Shown: positions 36,101-51,225 of the stretch, piece by piece | Layout: each line of letters begins with the position of its first letter | Numbering within the stretch: the stretch's first letter is position 1 | Assembly: GCA_940671915.1 (NCBI GenBank) | Contig: CALNVZ010000649.1 | Location: forward strand, 4,796,382 to 4,860,381 | Direction of reading: 5' to 3' | Source of the DNA: Paracentrotus lividus | Taxonomy: Eukaryota; Echinodermata; Echinoidea; Camarodonta; Echinidae | DNA length: 64,000 bases | Translations under genes and position numbers: made by a program | The notes under the pieces: generated by a model | Database searches by the model: none | Told to the model about the DNA's origin: nothing | The model's input: the letters and a program-made list of their open reading frames with translations, nothing else

Positions 36101-39100
36101 ATTAAACCAGGTGCAAGATAAAAAAGTTATTAGGAAAAAATTTAGGAAATTTAGATTTTTTTCAATTTTTCATTGTTTTTATCGTCAAGTCATCTATAAT
36201 CACCCAAATATTAATACTATTATTATATTCTGGCAGAGAATTATAAGACCTTTCAAACAAGGTATAATTCATTATGATTTACAATTTTAGAATGAAAAAT
36301 ATAATGATCTGAAATTTAGCCCTGAAAATATAGCTTTTCTCAAATTCATGAGGGGGTTGGGTCCTGCAAAGTACTGTTGCACCATCAAACATATTGTTAA
36401 AGTGATATGATAGTATAAAGCAGTTTAAAAGCTTCAATTTGATGCTAAATTCACAATCATAGGCTAAAATTTGGCAGAGATATTGCAGTTTTCCCAACGG
36501 TACTACAATATCTCTAATTCCTAATGACTTTGTACAGGAGGCATTGTCTTTTTAGGTCAAATAACAATTGTTGAGTCTTCCTGGGTACTATTGTTACATC
36601 AAACCTATTGTTCAGTGATTTCATGGTATAAAGCAGTTTATAAACTTCACTTTGGTACCACGTTCACAGTCATAAGCCAAAATTTGGCAGAGAAATTGAA
36701 GTTTTTCCCAAATCAACCACAAAATGTAAAATTTCCCATCGACTTTGTACAGGCGGCGCCGCTTCCAGCACCACCCCTACTGTCCCAAACTTAAACCATT
36801 GTAACTCCACCAGAATGTTACCTAGAATAATGAAACTTCTCAGGGAGCTTGCACAGTAATGTAGCTTCAAAATGAAATCAAATTTGTTACATAAACTTTC
36901 TTACTTTGGAAAATATTGACAAATTAAAGCTGAAAAATAGCAAAAAGCGTAACAGCACCACCCTATTTGGGTGGCGAGTTCATAACACATGACCATAAAA
37001 TCCTTTAATATCTGTTATATCTTATATTGTTGTGGCCAACACAAGTTGATTGTCTTACATATTCATCTGTAATCTTTGTATCAAATTACCAAGGGTAAGA
37101 AGATATTACCAACACAATACTTGTTTATTTTTCTTTCATTTTCCCTTTTTTTTTCCATTTTTAATTATTTCCTTTCTTATATAATTTGACTGTGTAACAT
37201 AAGTGACATGAAAACAAATTTTCTTTATTTTTACAAATAGGAAAGGAGAGCTCATGGAATCTATGAAATTGTGCGAAACTGTGAGCGAGGAGAAAAATGA
37301 ATTACAATCTAAACTGGAGGAGATTGAGAAAGAAACAAAGATGAAAGCAGACGAATTATCAGATATCACAAAGCTGTAAGTAAAGCTTGTTTATTTATTT
37401 TTCTATTTTCCTGAATTTAAAACTTGAGGCCCGAATTTAAAAACTTAGTTTTTCTTGTCCACATTTAATTTCCATTCTTATGCCCTCGCTACCGAAGGTG
37501 GTGCTGGAGGCATCATGTTTTCGGGTTGTCTGTACGTCCGTCTGTCTGTATGTCCCATTTCCTCACTATAGCGATATCTCAAGAACTTATCTCAAGAACC
37601 ACTTGAGATATTAACTTCAAACTTAGAGATAGTATGTATCACCATATGAAGACTATCTGATTAGATTTTGGAGTATGTAGGTGAAAGGTCAAGGGTCACA
37701 GAGGTCAAATGGTGAAATCCCATGTATTCAGATTGTATCATGATAGCTTGAGAACCAGTTGAGAAATGAGTTTGAAACTTCAGGGTAGTGTATATCACCA
37801 TAGGTAGATGATCTGATTAGATTTTCAAGTATGCACATCAAAGGTCAATGGTCACAGAGGTCAAATTGTGAAATTACTTGTATCAAATTCGTCATTGCGA
37901 TATCTTGGGAACCATTCGAGATATGAGCTTCAAACTTAGGGGTAGAATGTATTGCCATAGGAAGATGATCTGATTAGAGTTTGGAGTATGTAGGTAAAGG
38001 TCAAATTGTGAAATTCTGTGTGTTGAGTTTGTTGTTGCGATATCTCTAGAACCAATTGAGATAGGAGCTTCAAACTTAGGATTAGTATGTATCTCCATAT
38101 GAAGATGGTTTGATTAGATTATGGTGCATGTAGGTCAAGGGTCACAGAGCTCAACATGTGAAATCCCATGTATTGAGTTCACTATCACAACATCTCAAGA
38201 ACCAATTGAGGTGTAAACTTCAATCTTAAAGGAAGTAAGATCGCCAAGGGGAGATGGTCTGATTAGATTATGGAGTACCTAGGTCAACGTTCACAGAGGT
38301 CAAAATTTGGGAGGGACAATGATCTGGTTAGGTTTGGGGTTGCAATGTCAAATGTCAAGGTCAAAGTTGTCTTTGTATATATGAAAATAAATAGATACAT
38401 ATGTCATATATTTCTGATTTGGCAATAGCGGAGGCATATGTTTTGACCGCGCGCGGTCAAGGATTCATCTTGTTTCTTTTATTTGACCGTGTACATAACA
38501 TGAGAATTTTTTAAAATTTTTTTATTATTGTTACAAACAGGAAAGGAGAGCTGATGGAATCTATGAAGTTGTGTGAAGCTCTAAGCGAGGAGAAAAATGA
38601 ATTACAATCTAAACTGGAGGAGTTTGAGAAAGAAATGAAGACAGATGAATCATCAGATATCATAAAGCTGTAAATAAAGCTTATTTATTTATTCTTTATT
38701 TTCCTGAATCTAGAACTTGAGGCAGGCTTAAAAATATCCAAACAACAGTTGGTTTGTTTTTACTTTACCTGTCTGCTAAGACCCTAGATACACTGAATTC
38801 ATTCTATAGCATCCTTGTCGTTCTTTTAAAAAATGTGAAACGGGCTTTGTCAGGTTGGAACTTTTGCAAAAACGTATCTTAAACATGATGCTAGTCCGTT
38901 CTTTGCTCATTTTTTCATAGTATATATTTCTGGTCAGTTTCCTTCGTTGTTCGTAAATATTCCTCTTTTTGTCCATCTCTACTTTTTCTTGTCCACACTT
39001 TAAAATTTTTTTTTCCCCTTTCGTTTGACTTTGTAACAAGGTTAATACAAAAATGAATTTTCTTATTACTGTTACAAATAGGAAAGGAGAGCTCATGGAG

Positions 39101-42100
39101 TCTATGACATTGTGCGAAACTCTGAGCGAGGACAAAAATGAATTACAATCTAAACTGGAGGAGTTTGAGAAAGAAATGAAGACAGATGAATCATCAGATA
39201 TCATAAAGCTGTAAGTAAAGCCTTTTCATTTATTTTTAATTTTCTTGAACATAAAATGAGGTAGGCTAACAATTCCCAAACAACATTGGTTGGTTTTATC
39301 TATCTGCTTAGGCCCTGGGAGGCATTTCATGAAAGGACTTGTCGGACGTTTTATCCGACAAATTTTCTCGCAGCCAATCATATGCAAGCATTTCAGTAGC
39401 TTATAAAAGTTGTCAGTGAGAATCTGTGAATATTTGAAAAATTTTTGTTTCATGAAATGCTCCCCTGGTCACGCTGAAGTACAAGTAGTTCTATAATATC
39501 CTTGCCCGTTCTTTAAAAAAAAATGTAAAACAGGCTTGGTCAGGTTGGAACTCATAGCTTTTGCCAAAGAAAATCATAAATACGATGCTAGTCCGTTCAT
39601 AAAACTTGGGTTTAAAATCAGAACGGTTTATTATGTCCATTTTTGTTGAAATTCAGTTCAGTCCACCAAAGTCCTGTATATTCATGTGTGTGTGTGTGTG
39701 TGTGTGTCAGAACTATCTATACACAACAAAAAAAGTAAGTCCCCCCTTAATCAAAATTATGAAACTTTTGATCCAAGAGGAGTTTTACAAATTTTATCAC
39801 ATGTGCTTGTAGGTAATTTTATCAGCTTCCATTTCAGTGATTTTTTACCGAAATTCGTTAAGTCATGCTTCAATGAGTACAGTTAAAAGGCAAAAATGTC
39901 ACTTTTCGAAAGTCACAAGGTTAGTTTCATAACTTCAATTCAATAATATTGGAACAAATTTAAACTTTTTAGCAAAAGATTTGTTCAGAAGGGTTGTTGC
40001 AGTTAATTCCAAACACATCAAACGACTTTTGCATTAAATTTCACGGTTGGATGAACATAAGGTAAAATTTGTAAAAACTGCATTTTTTACCCATTTTTAC
40101 TTTTAAAAATTATTGATTATGACGGAATATGCAATCTGGAAGAGTGTTTTAAACAATACCCATCAATTCACGGTTGAATGAACACTTATTAATAAGAACA
40201 AAAAAGATATTTTCAATTTTTTTTTAGGTAAGTATTGTTCCGTTTTGTGTAATAAAATCATTTTATCAACATTTTTTTTTGTGATATGTATGTCAAATAT
40301 TTTCTTTTCAAATGATGCTATGGCATTTTATTAAAAATTCACGCTTCAATGAACACGTGATACGTGAAAAGCCATTTTTTCGTTTGTGGACCAAAATTCA
40401 ATCGCTTACTTTGGATAATTGTCACAGACCTTCTTGGATAGTTCATTTGATTTGAGTTTCACGAAAATTCCAGTGTTTTATGCTTCAGTGAGCAGAAGTT
40501 ATTAGAAAAATATGAAAAAAAGAAAGAATTTCAGAGCTTTGGCCCCATCCCATGCCTTATCACATCCTCAATTTAGCGTTTGTTCCTGTTAGTTAACACC
40601 ACCTGAAGTTGTGTGCCAAGTTTTGTGTAAAAACTCCCAGTAGAATTAACAAAAATCATCAATGAAATTAAGCCGATTTTCAATTTTGTTAAGATTTTGA
40701 TTTCCTCTCCATTGACATTGTGTACAATCTCGACGAAAAAACAAGCCCCAAATCAACATGCTGGAACTTTTTAACAGAAAGATGTTGAGTAATATCGTTT
40801 GGCGGTTATGTTTATAAAGTCATCGACTAACTTATGTGCGAAAATGAAATAAAACTTATGGGCAAAATTGTCATTACAAGAGTCACCTTTAAAGTGTGCT
40901 CACTCGTCCATGACACGACGAATAGTGCTCATTTTCTCACAAAATGTCTTGATAATGTTGATGATAATATCTGATGTCAATTCTTTGAATAAAATTTTTG
41001 GATTTTACCATTTTTGGAGGCCTGAACATAATTCTTCAAATTGTGCTCACTCATCCATGAAAAATAGAGAAATGTATCGGATCGTCGTTGGATGATAAAA
41101 TTTTGGGTGATAGATCCACCAAAACAATTAAGGACAAGGTAAAAAGAAAATTTTACAAAATTGTTATTTTTACAGTCTCCAAAATGACCCTTGTGACTTT
41201 TGAAAATGTTCATTTTTGCTTTAAACGTTGATCACTCATGCATGTCTAATGTGATCGATGTGATTTTTTCACAGAAGGTACTCAATAAATGGATAACACT
41301 TCCCTCCAAATTATTGTACTCAAAACAAGCTCATTCAAAAGTTACATCATTTTGATTAGGGGGGGACTTACTTTTTTTGTTGTGTATATATATGTCCTCA
41401 CAGGACATAAACAGTTCTCACAATCTATGTCCTGTGAGGAAATGCAGTTGTGACAGACAAATTTCAATGAATAAATTTTAAAAAAATATGGTGGACTTCA
41501 AAATGGGTTTTAGACAGTTCTGTTTTTAAGCCCTCAAATTATCATTGTTTCATCTGTCTCTATTTTTTCTTGTCCACAATGTTTTCCATTTTTTTTTTTT
41601 TTAAATTTGATTGCGTAACATAAGACATATGAAGATGAATACTCTTATTATTGTTACAAATAGGCAAGGAGAGCTCTTGGAGTCTTTGACATTGTGTGAA
41701 GCTCTAAGCGAGGAGAAAAATGAATTACAATCTAAACTGGAGGAGTTTGAGAAAGAAATGAAGACAGATGAATCATCAGATATCATAAAGCTGTAAATAA
41801 AGCTTATTTATCTATTCTTTATTTTCCTGAATCTGGAACTTGAGGCAGACTTAAAAATACCCAAACAACAGTTTGGTTTGTTTTTACTTTACCTGTCTGC
41901 TAAGGCCCTAGTTGCACTGAATTCATTCTATAGCGTCCTTGTCGTTCTTTTAAAAAATGTGAGACGGGCTTTGTCAGGTTGGAACTTTGGCAAAAACATA
42001 TCTTAAACATGATCCTAGTCCGTTCTTTGCTCATTTATATATTTCTGGTCAGTTTCCTTCGTTGTTCATAAAAATATTCCTCTTTTTATCCATATCTACT

Positions 42101-45100
42101 TTTTCTTGTCCACACTTTAAAATTTTTTTCCCCCTTTCATTTGACTTTGTAACATGGTTAATCCAAAAATGAATTTTCTTATTATTGTTACAAATAGGAA
42201 AGGAGAGCTCATGGAGTCTATGACATTGTGCGAAACTCTGAGCGAGGACAAAAATGAATTACAATCTAAACTGGAGGAGTTTGAGAAAGAAATAAAGATG
42301 AAGACAGATGAATCATCAGATATCACAAAGCTGTAAGTAAAGCCTTTTCATTTATTTTTAATTTATTGAGGTAGGCTAACAATTCCCAAACAACATTGGT
42401 TGGCTTTATCTGTCTGCTTAGGCCCTGGAGGCTTTACATGAAAGGACTTGTCAGACGTTTTATCTGACAAATTTTCTCGCAGCCAATCAGATGCAAGCAT
42501 TTCAGTTGCTTATAACAGTTGTCAGTGAGAATCTGTGAATATTTGTTTCATGAAATGTTCCCCTGGTCACGCTGAAATACAATTAGTTCTATAATGTCCT
42601 TGCCCTTTCTTTAAAAAAAAAATGTAAAACAGGCTTGGTCAGGTTGGAACTCCTAACTTTTGCCAAAGCATATCATAAATATGATGCTAGTCGGTTCATA
42701 AAATTTATGAGGGTTTAAAATCAGAACGGTTTATTGTCCATTTTTGTTGAAATTCAGTTCAGTCCACCAAAGTCCTGTATATTCATGTCATGTGTGTTTG
42801 TGTGCCAGAACTATCTATATATGACCTCACAGGACATAAACAGTTCTCACAATCTATGTCCTGTGAGGATATGCAGTTGTGACAGACAAATATCAATGAA
42901 TAATATATTGCATGTTGTGGTGTTGTATACACCGTAATATGTGCAACCATAGATTTAGAATTACTCAAGTGAATTATATGTCAACGAGGCCGTAGGCCGA
43001 GGTGGCATATAATTCACGAGAGAAATTCTTAATTTATGGATGCTCATTTTATGGTATATTTGACGACATAAGCATGCACTATATGCGTTATATGAGATAG
43101 GAAACTGATCAATCAAACAAACAGACAATTTTATTTTGACAGGTTAAATTTTTGTAAACGACTGGTGAGTGAGGTTAATGGGTTGGCTCATGGAAATTGT
43201 GCAAGTTATTGTTGACGTCACAATCAAATTGTCAAATTTACGCTACCTGCATGCGCTTGAAATAATGAGGTTGTGGGCACGCTCATATTAAATTACCTTT
43301 ACCCCTATGGGAATATGTACACAAAATACCATGCAATATAACTCGTTTTATGCAACGGTCGTGGCCATATAATGAATTACGCAATGCCAAGGAGAGCATA
43401 TGTGACCAATCAGAAACCTTCTTTCATACGACCTATCTTATATATAGAAATATGGTGGACTTCAAAATGGATTTTAGACAGTTTTGTTTTTGAGCCCTCG
43501 AATTATCCTTGTTTCATCCGTCTCTACTTTTTCTTGTCCACAATGTTTTCCATTTTTTAAATTTTTTTATTTGATTGCATAACATGAGACATATGAAGAT
43601 GAATATTCTTATTATTGTTACAAATAGGCAAGGAGAGCTATTAGAGTCTTTGACATTGTGTGAAGCGATGAGTGAGGAGAAGAACGAATTACAATCCAAA
43701 CTGGAAGAGTTTGAGAAAGAAATGAAGATGAAGACAGATGAATCATCAGATATCACAAAGATGTAAGTAAAGCTTATTTATTATTTTCCTGAACGTAGAA
43801 CTAAACAGTAGAGCCACCTGTATCCTGATGGTTTAATGTCACAATATAAAAGGGCAAACTAAATCATGCCTGGCTGCCAATGTGATACAGCATTCCTTTG
43901 ACATCACTCACCAATGCAGCAATTCAGGCCAATTTGGAAGAAGAAAAATCTCAATTTTGAAGCTCCCATCTTTGAGTGTTTTGAAAAGAAATACTTTCTA
44001 GGTGGTCTATGAAAACATTTATATTTTGTATTGTTGAATCTTGTAGCTTATTAGCTGTTGTTTGAATTGTAATTTCGGTATTTTATTTTACGGTCCGGTC
44101 AGTGTCTTTATTTAAACCATAAAGGGACCTTTTCTATGAAAAATCCGCTGGAAGAAATTTTTTTTATCAGGTCGCTCACCGACTTTTTCCTTTCAAGTCT
44201 CGCGCATCTTTTAAAACTATTTTCATGAAAATCTGACATACGGTTACGACGCTGCACGATTTTCAAAAATATCCGTCAGACCGAAAACGGCTCAAAAACA
44301 TGATTTTTTTTTAAAATTTGATTGCGTAACATGAGACATATGAAGATGAATATTCTTATTATTGTTACAAATAGGCAAGGAGAGCTCTTGGAGTCTTTGA
44401 CATTGTGTGAAGCTCTGAGCGAGGAGAAGAACAAATTACAATCCAAACTGGAAGAGATTGAGAAAGAAATGAAGATGAAGACAGATGAATCATCAGATAT
44501 CACAAAGCTGTAAGTAAAAATTATTTTTTATTTTTATTTTCCTGAACATAGAACTTAACAGTAGAGCTACCTGTGTCCTGATGGCTTATTGTAACAATAA
44601 AAAATGTAAAAAAATCTTGCCTGTCTGCCAGACTGGTACAGCATTCTTTTGACATCACTCACCAATGCAGCAATTCAGGCCAATTTGGAAGAAGAAAAAT
44701 CCCATCTTTGAGTGATTTGAAAGGAAATACTTTCTAGGTGGTCTATGAAAACACTTATATTTTGTATTGTTGAATCTTGTAGCTTATTAGCTGTTGTTTG
44801 AATTGTAATTCGGTATTTCATTTTACGGTCTGGTCAGGGTCTTTATTTAAACCCTAAAGAGACATTGTCTGTGAAAACTCCGCCGGGCGAAATTTTTTGA
44901 TCAGGTCGCTCACCGACTTTTTCCTTTCAAGTCTCGCGCATCTTTTAAACTATTTTCGCGAAAATCTGACATACGGTTACGACGCTGCACGATTTTCAAA
45001 AATATCCATCAGATCGAAAACGGCTCAAAAACATGATTTTGTGTACAAAGTCAATGTAAATGGAGTTTTTTCACATCGTTCATAAAGATATGAAAATTTT

Positions 45101-45844
45101 CACTTTCATTGGCCGATATAGTTGATACTTGATACTTGACGTAGTAATCCCTTTAGCAGCTCTGTAGAAAGCTAGACTGGGATGAATGGTGCTAAGGTGT
45201 CATTGGCAGATGGTTGATAAAAATAATAGTGTATGTGCCAGTGTTTATATACATAGCTGTGCGAGTAAAAAAGATGCTGGGATTATATCATCCTCGACCC
45301 TACTGGAGGCTGCATCCCTCTGATGGCCGATAGGGCAGCCTTCTGGAATAGGGCGACGGTAGGTTTAGAGACTGCAGAGTCAGGAAGATGGTTCCAGACC
45401 CATATGGAGAGTGGGTAGAACGAAAACTTGAATGTATCAATTGTTGCACTTGGTGCTGCATATTTCAGGCTATGATCATGTCTGCCAATGTATGGTGCTG
45501 TCATGATGAGGGGAGGTAATTGTATATCTTTGAGGATGTGATGAACTTTGTAGAACATGGTGCATTGTGCAGTGAGTCGTCGTGTGTGAAGTAGATCCCA
45601 GTCCAGAAACTAGTGCTGAGGAAGATGTCGTCATCTGTATTCTTGATGTACAAAACGTGATAGTACTCTTCAGACTTCTTCAGACCTACCAGTTTCTGTT
45701 GGACGTTCTTGACCTTGGCCTTATCAGCATCTAGTTTATCCTTTAACTCTTCACAGATCTTGTCAGTTCTTTTTTGCCAGTCAACCTCGTTCTTAAAAGC
45801 TTCATGCCGGACTTTCTTTAAATCATCCTTGCGCTTCTTCTCTT

Positions 45845-45876
<32 letters not shown>

Positions 45877-48800
45877 TTTCAGGCATAAAGATCAGGAACA
45901 TAAACAAAGAAAATTAGAAATACCACCGACATGTGGCCTAGGATAACCGAAAGAAAATAAATTCCTATTAGATATGATTTCCCAATACATGTCAATGGTT
46001 TACAAACATACATGTACACATATATAACATACTAAAAAAAAGAGAGAAGAAAAAAGAAAAAGAGAAGTGAGGTTAAAAAGCAGAAAACGCATTAACCATA
46101 AACATGTAGCATGTACATTTAAAGTGCATTTTCGATAGGAGGAAGAGCAAACAGACGATTCCTTAGTGCATTTAGAATGGAATTTACTGATGTCCCAAGA
46201 CATAGGTCTCTATCCTCTGAAGGGATGGATTCCCATGACCTTGGGAAAAGGTGAAAAAATGAGAACTGTAGAGCGTTACATCTAGCAAATTCATGAACAA
46301 ATAGTAGATTATCTGTTCTTCTAACTCTTGGTCTTGGCAAGAAGTGGTTCTATAGGTACATCATACAACAGAAAAAGACATTTAATGACAAAACTAGTAG
46401 ACAAGAAAATGAGTTGGTTGTACAATGGAGAGAGATCTAGTTTGTGTAATCTTTCAGGATAGGAGCATTAATTTGCTAGTTCAAATGATAAGCAAAAGCA
46501 TGTGAAATGTCTTTGAACTGATTCCAGGGACTGAATGTGTTGTTTTGTTTTTTTTTTGTGGTGAGGAACCCACTTCATTTCTCCAAAGACTCCTTTTGGG
46601 GTGGAAATTAGTTGAAGACAGAACTATATAATCTACAGAAGTAGTTGATGATATAGTCACAGATTCCATAGATTTCCGTTTTTGTTAGCTTGCACAAGTG
46701 GTGCTTATAAGGTCCCCCCCCCAAGTCTTGACAGCTACCAAAACACCCCAGTCTGATTAGGGTTAAAAGATGATGCTAGTTCGTTCATGAATATTCCTCG
46801 TTTCGTCCATCTCTTCTTTTATTGTCCACACTTTTTTTATTCACTTTTTGTTCTTTTATTTGACTGTGTAACATGAGAAATAATAATATGAATTTTCTGT
46901 ATTTGTTACAAATGTTAGGAGAGGAGAGCTCATGGAGTCTTTGACATTGTGTGAAGCTCTAAGTGAGGAGAAATANNNNNNNNNNNNNNNNNNNNNNNNN
47001 TTCCATTTTTTTTTTTTAATTTGATTGCGTAACATAAGACATATGAAGATGAATACTCTTATTATTGTTACAAATAGGCAAGGAGAGCTCTTGGAGTCTT
47101 TGACATTGTGTGAAGCTCTAACGAGGAGAAAATGAATTACAATCTAAACTGGAGGAGTTTGAGAAAGAAATGAAGACAGATGAATCATCAGATATCAAAA
47201 GCTGTAAATAAAGCTTATTATCTATTCTTTTATTTTCCTGAATCTGGAACTTGAGGCAGACTTAAAAATACCCAAAACAGTTTGGTTTGTTTTACTTTAC
47301 CTGTCTGCTAAGGCCCTAGTTGCACTGAATTCATTCTATAGCGTCCTTGTCTTCTTTTAAAAAATGTGAGACGGGCTTTGTCAGGTTGGAACTTTGGCAA
47401 AAACATATCTTAAACATGATCCTAGTCCGTTCTTTCTCATTTATATATTTCTGGTCAGTTCCTTCGTGTTCATAAAATATTCCTCTTTTATCCATATCTA
47501 CTTTTTCTTGTCCACTTTAAAATTTTTTTCCCCTTTCATTTGATTTGTAACATGGTTAAATCCAAAAATGAATTTTCTTATTATTGTTACAAATAGGAAA
47601 GAGAGCTCATGGAGTTATGACATTGTGCGAAACTCTGAGCGAGGACAAAAATGAATTACAATCTAAACTGGAGGAGTTTGAGAAAGAAATAAAGATGAAG
47701 ACAGATGAATCATCAGATATCACAAAGCTGTAAGTAAAGCCTTTTCATTTATTTTAATTTATTGAGTGTAGGCTAACAATCCCAAACAACATTGGTTGGC
47801 TTTATCTGTCTGCTTAGGCCCTGGAGGCTTTACATGAAAGGAATTGTCAGACGTTTTATCTGACAAATTTTCTCGCAGCCAATCAGATGCAAGCATTTCA
47901 GTTGCTTATAACAGTTGTCAGTGAGAATCTGTGAATATTTGTTTCATGAAATGTTCCCCTGGTCACGCTGAAATACAATTAGTTCTATATGTCCTTGCCC
48001 TTTCTTTAAAAAAAAATGTAAACAGGCTTGGTCAGGTTGGAACTCCTAACTTTTGCCAAAGCATATCATAAATATGATGCTAGTCGTTCATAAAATTTAG
48101 AGGTTAAATCAGAACGGTTTATTGTCCATTTTGTTGAAATTCAGTTCAGTCCACCAAAGTCCTGTATATTCATGTCAGGTGTGTTTGTGTGCCAGAACTA
48201 TCTATATATGACCTCACAGGACATAAACAGTTCTCACAATCTATGTCCTGTGAGGATATGCAGTTGTGACAGACAAATATCAATGAATAATATATTGCAT
48301 GTTGTGGTGTTGTATACACCGTAATATGTGCAACCATAGATTAGAATTACTCAAGTGAATTATATGTCAACGAGGCCGTAGGCGAGGTGGCATATAATTC
48401 ACGAGAGAAATTCTTAATTTATGGATGCTCATTTTATGGTATATTTGACGACTAAGCATGCACTATATGCGTTATATGAGATAGGAAACTGATCAATCAA
48501 ACAAACAGACAATTTTATTTTGACAGGTTAATTTTTGAAACGACTGGTGAGTGAGGTTAATGGGTTGGCTCATGGAAATTGTGCAAGTTATTGTTGACGT
48601 CACAATCAAATTGTCAAATTTACGCTACCTGCATGCGCTTGAAATAATGAGGTTGTGGGCACGCTCATATATAAATTACCTTTACCCCTATGGAATATGT
48701 ACACAAAATACCATGCAATATAACTCGTTTTATGCAACGGTCGTGCCATAAATGAATTACGCAATGCCAAGGAGCATATGTGACCATCAGAAACCTTCTT

Positions 48801-51193
48801 TCATACGACCTATCTTATATATAGAATTTGGTGGACTTCAAAATGGATTTTAGACAGTTTTGTTTTTGAGCCCGAATTATCCTTGTTTCATCCGTCTCTA
48901 CTTTTTCTTGTCCACAATGTTTTCCATTTTTTAATTTTTTTTATTTGATTGCATAACATGAGACATATGAAGAATGAATATTCTTATTATTGTTACAAAT
49001 AGGCAAGGAGAGCTATTAGAGTCTTTGACATTGTGTGAAGCGATGAGTGAGGAGAAGAACGAATTACAATCCAAACTGGAAGAGTTTGAGAAAGAAATGA
49101 AGATGAAGACAGATGAATCATCAGATATCACAAAGATGTAAGTAAAGCTTATTTATTATTTTCCTGAACGTAGAACTAAACAGTAGAGCCACCTGTATCC
49201 TGATGGTTTAATGTCACAATATAAAGGGCAAACTAATCATGCCTGGCTGCCAATGTGATACAGCATTCCTTTGAATCACTCACCAATGCAGCAATTCAGG
49301 CCAATTTGGAAGAGAAGAAAAATCTCAATTTTGAAGCTCCATCTTTGAGTGTTTTGAAAAGAATACTTTCTAGGTGTCTATGAACATTTATATTTTGTAT
49401 TGTTGAATCTTGTAGCTTATTAGCTGTTGTTTGAATTGTAATTTCGGTATTTTATTTTACGGTCCGGTCAGTGTCTTTATTTAAACCATAAAGGGACCTT
49501 TTCTATGAAAAATCCGCTGGAAGAAATTTTTTTATCAGGTCGCTCACCGACTTTTTCCTTTCAAGTCTCGCGCATCTTTTAAAACTATTTTCATGAAAAT
49601 CTGACATACGGTTACGACGCTGCACGATTTTCAAAAATATCCGTCAGACCGAAAACGGCTCAAAAACATGATTTTTTTTTAAAATTTGATTGCGTAACAT
49701 GAGACATATGAAGATGAATATTCTTATTATTGTTACAAATAGGCAAGGAGAGCTCTTGGAGTCTTTGACATTGTGTGAAGCTCTGAGCGAGGAGAAGAAC
49801 AAATACAATCCAAACTGGAAAGAGTTGAGAAAGAAATGAAGATGAAGACAGATGAATCATCAGATATCACAAAGCTGTAAGTAAAAATTATTTTTTATTT
49901 TTATTTTCCTGAACATAGAACTTAACAGTAGAGCTACCTGTGTCCTGATGGCTTATTGTAACAATAAAAAATGTAAAAAATCTTGCCTGTCTGCCAGACT
50001 GGTACAGCATTCTTTTGACATCACTCACCAATGCAGCATTCAGGCCAATTTGGAAGAAGAAAAATCCCATCTTTGAGTGATTTGAAAGGAAATACTTTCT
50101 AGGTGGTCTATGAAAACACTTATATTTTGTATTGTTGAATCTGTAGCTTATTAGCGTTGTTTGAATTGTAATTGGTATTTCATTTTACGGTCTGGTCAGG
50201 GTCTTTATTTAAACCTAAAGAGACATTGTCTGTGAAAACTCCGCCGGCGAAATTTTTGATCAGGTCGCTCACCGACTTTTTCCTTTCAAGTCTCGCGCAT
50301 CTTTTAACTATTTTCGCGAAAATCTGACATACGGTTACGACGCTGCACGATTTTCAAAAATATCCATCAGATCGAAAACGGCTCAAAAAACATGATTTGT
50401 GTACAAAGTCAATGTAAATGGAGTTTTTTCACATGTTCATAAAGATATGAAAATTTTCACTTCATTGGCCGATATAGTTGATACTTGATACTTGACGTAG
50501 TAATCCCTTTAGCAGCTCTGTAGAAAGCTAGACTGGGATGAATGGTGCTAAGGTGTCATTGGCAGATGGTTGATAAAAATAATAGTGTATGTGCCAGTGT
50601 TTATATACATAGCTGGGCGAGTAAAAAAGATGCTGGGATTATATCATCCTGACCCTACTGGAGGCTGCATCCCTCTGATGGCCGATAGGGCAGCCTTCTG
50701 GAATAGGGCGACGGTAGGTTTAGAGATGCAGAGTCAGGAAGATGGTTCCAGACCCATATGGAGAGTGGGTAGAACGAAACTTGAATGTATCAATTGTTGC
50801 ACTTGGTGCTGCATATTTCAGGCTATGATCATGTCTGCAATGTATGGTGCTGTCATGATGAGGGGAGGTAATTGTATATCTTTGAGGATGTGATGAACTT
50901 TGTAGAACATGGTGCATTGTGCAGTGAGTCGTCGTGTGTGAAGTAGATCCCAGTCCAGAAACTAGTGCTGAGGAAGATGTCGTCTCTGTATTCTTGATGT
51001 ACAAAACGTGATAGTACTCTTCAGACTTCTTCAGACCTACCAGTTTCTGTTGGACGTTCTTGACCTTGGCCTTATCAGCATCTAGTTTATCCTTTAACTC
51101 TTCACAGATCTTGTCAGTTCTTTTTTGCCAGTCAACCTCGTTCTTAAAAGCTTCATGCCGGACTTTTTAAATCATCCTTGCGCTTCTTCTCTT

Positions 51194-51225
<32 letters not shown>

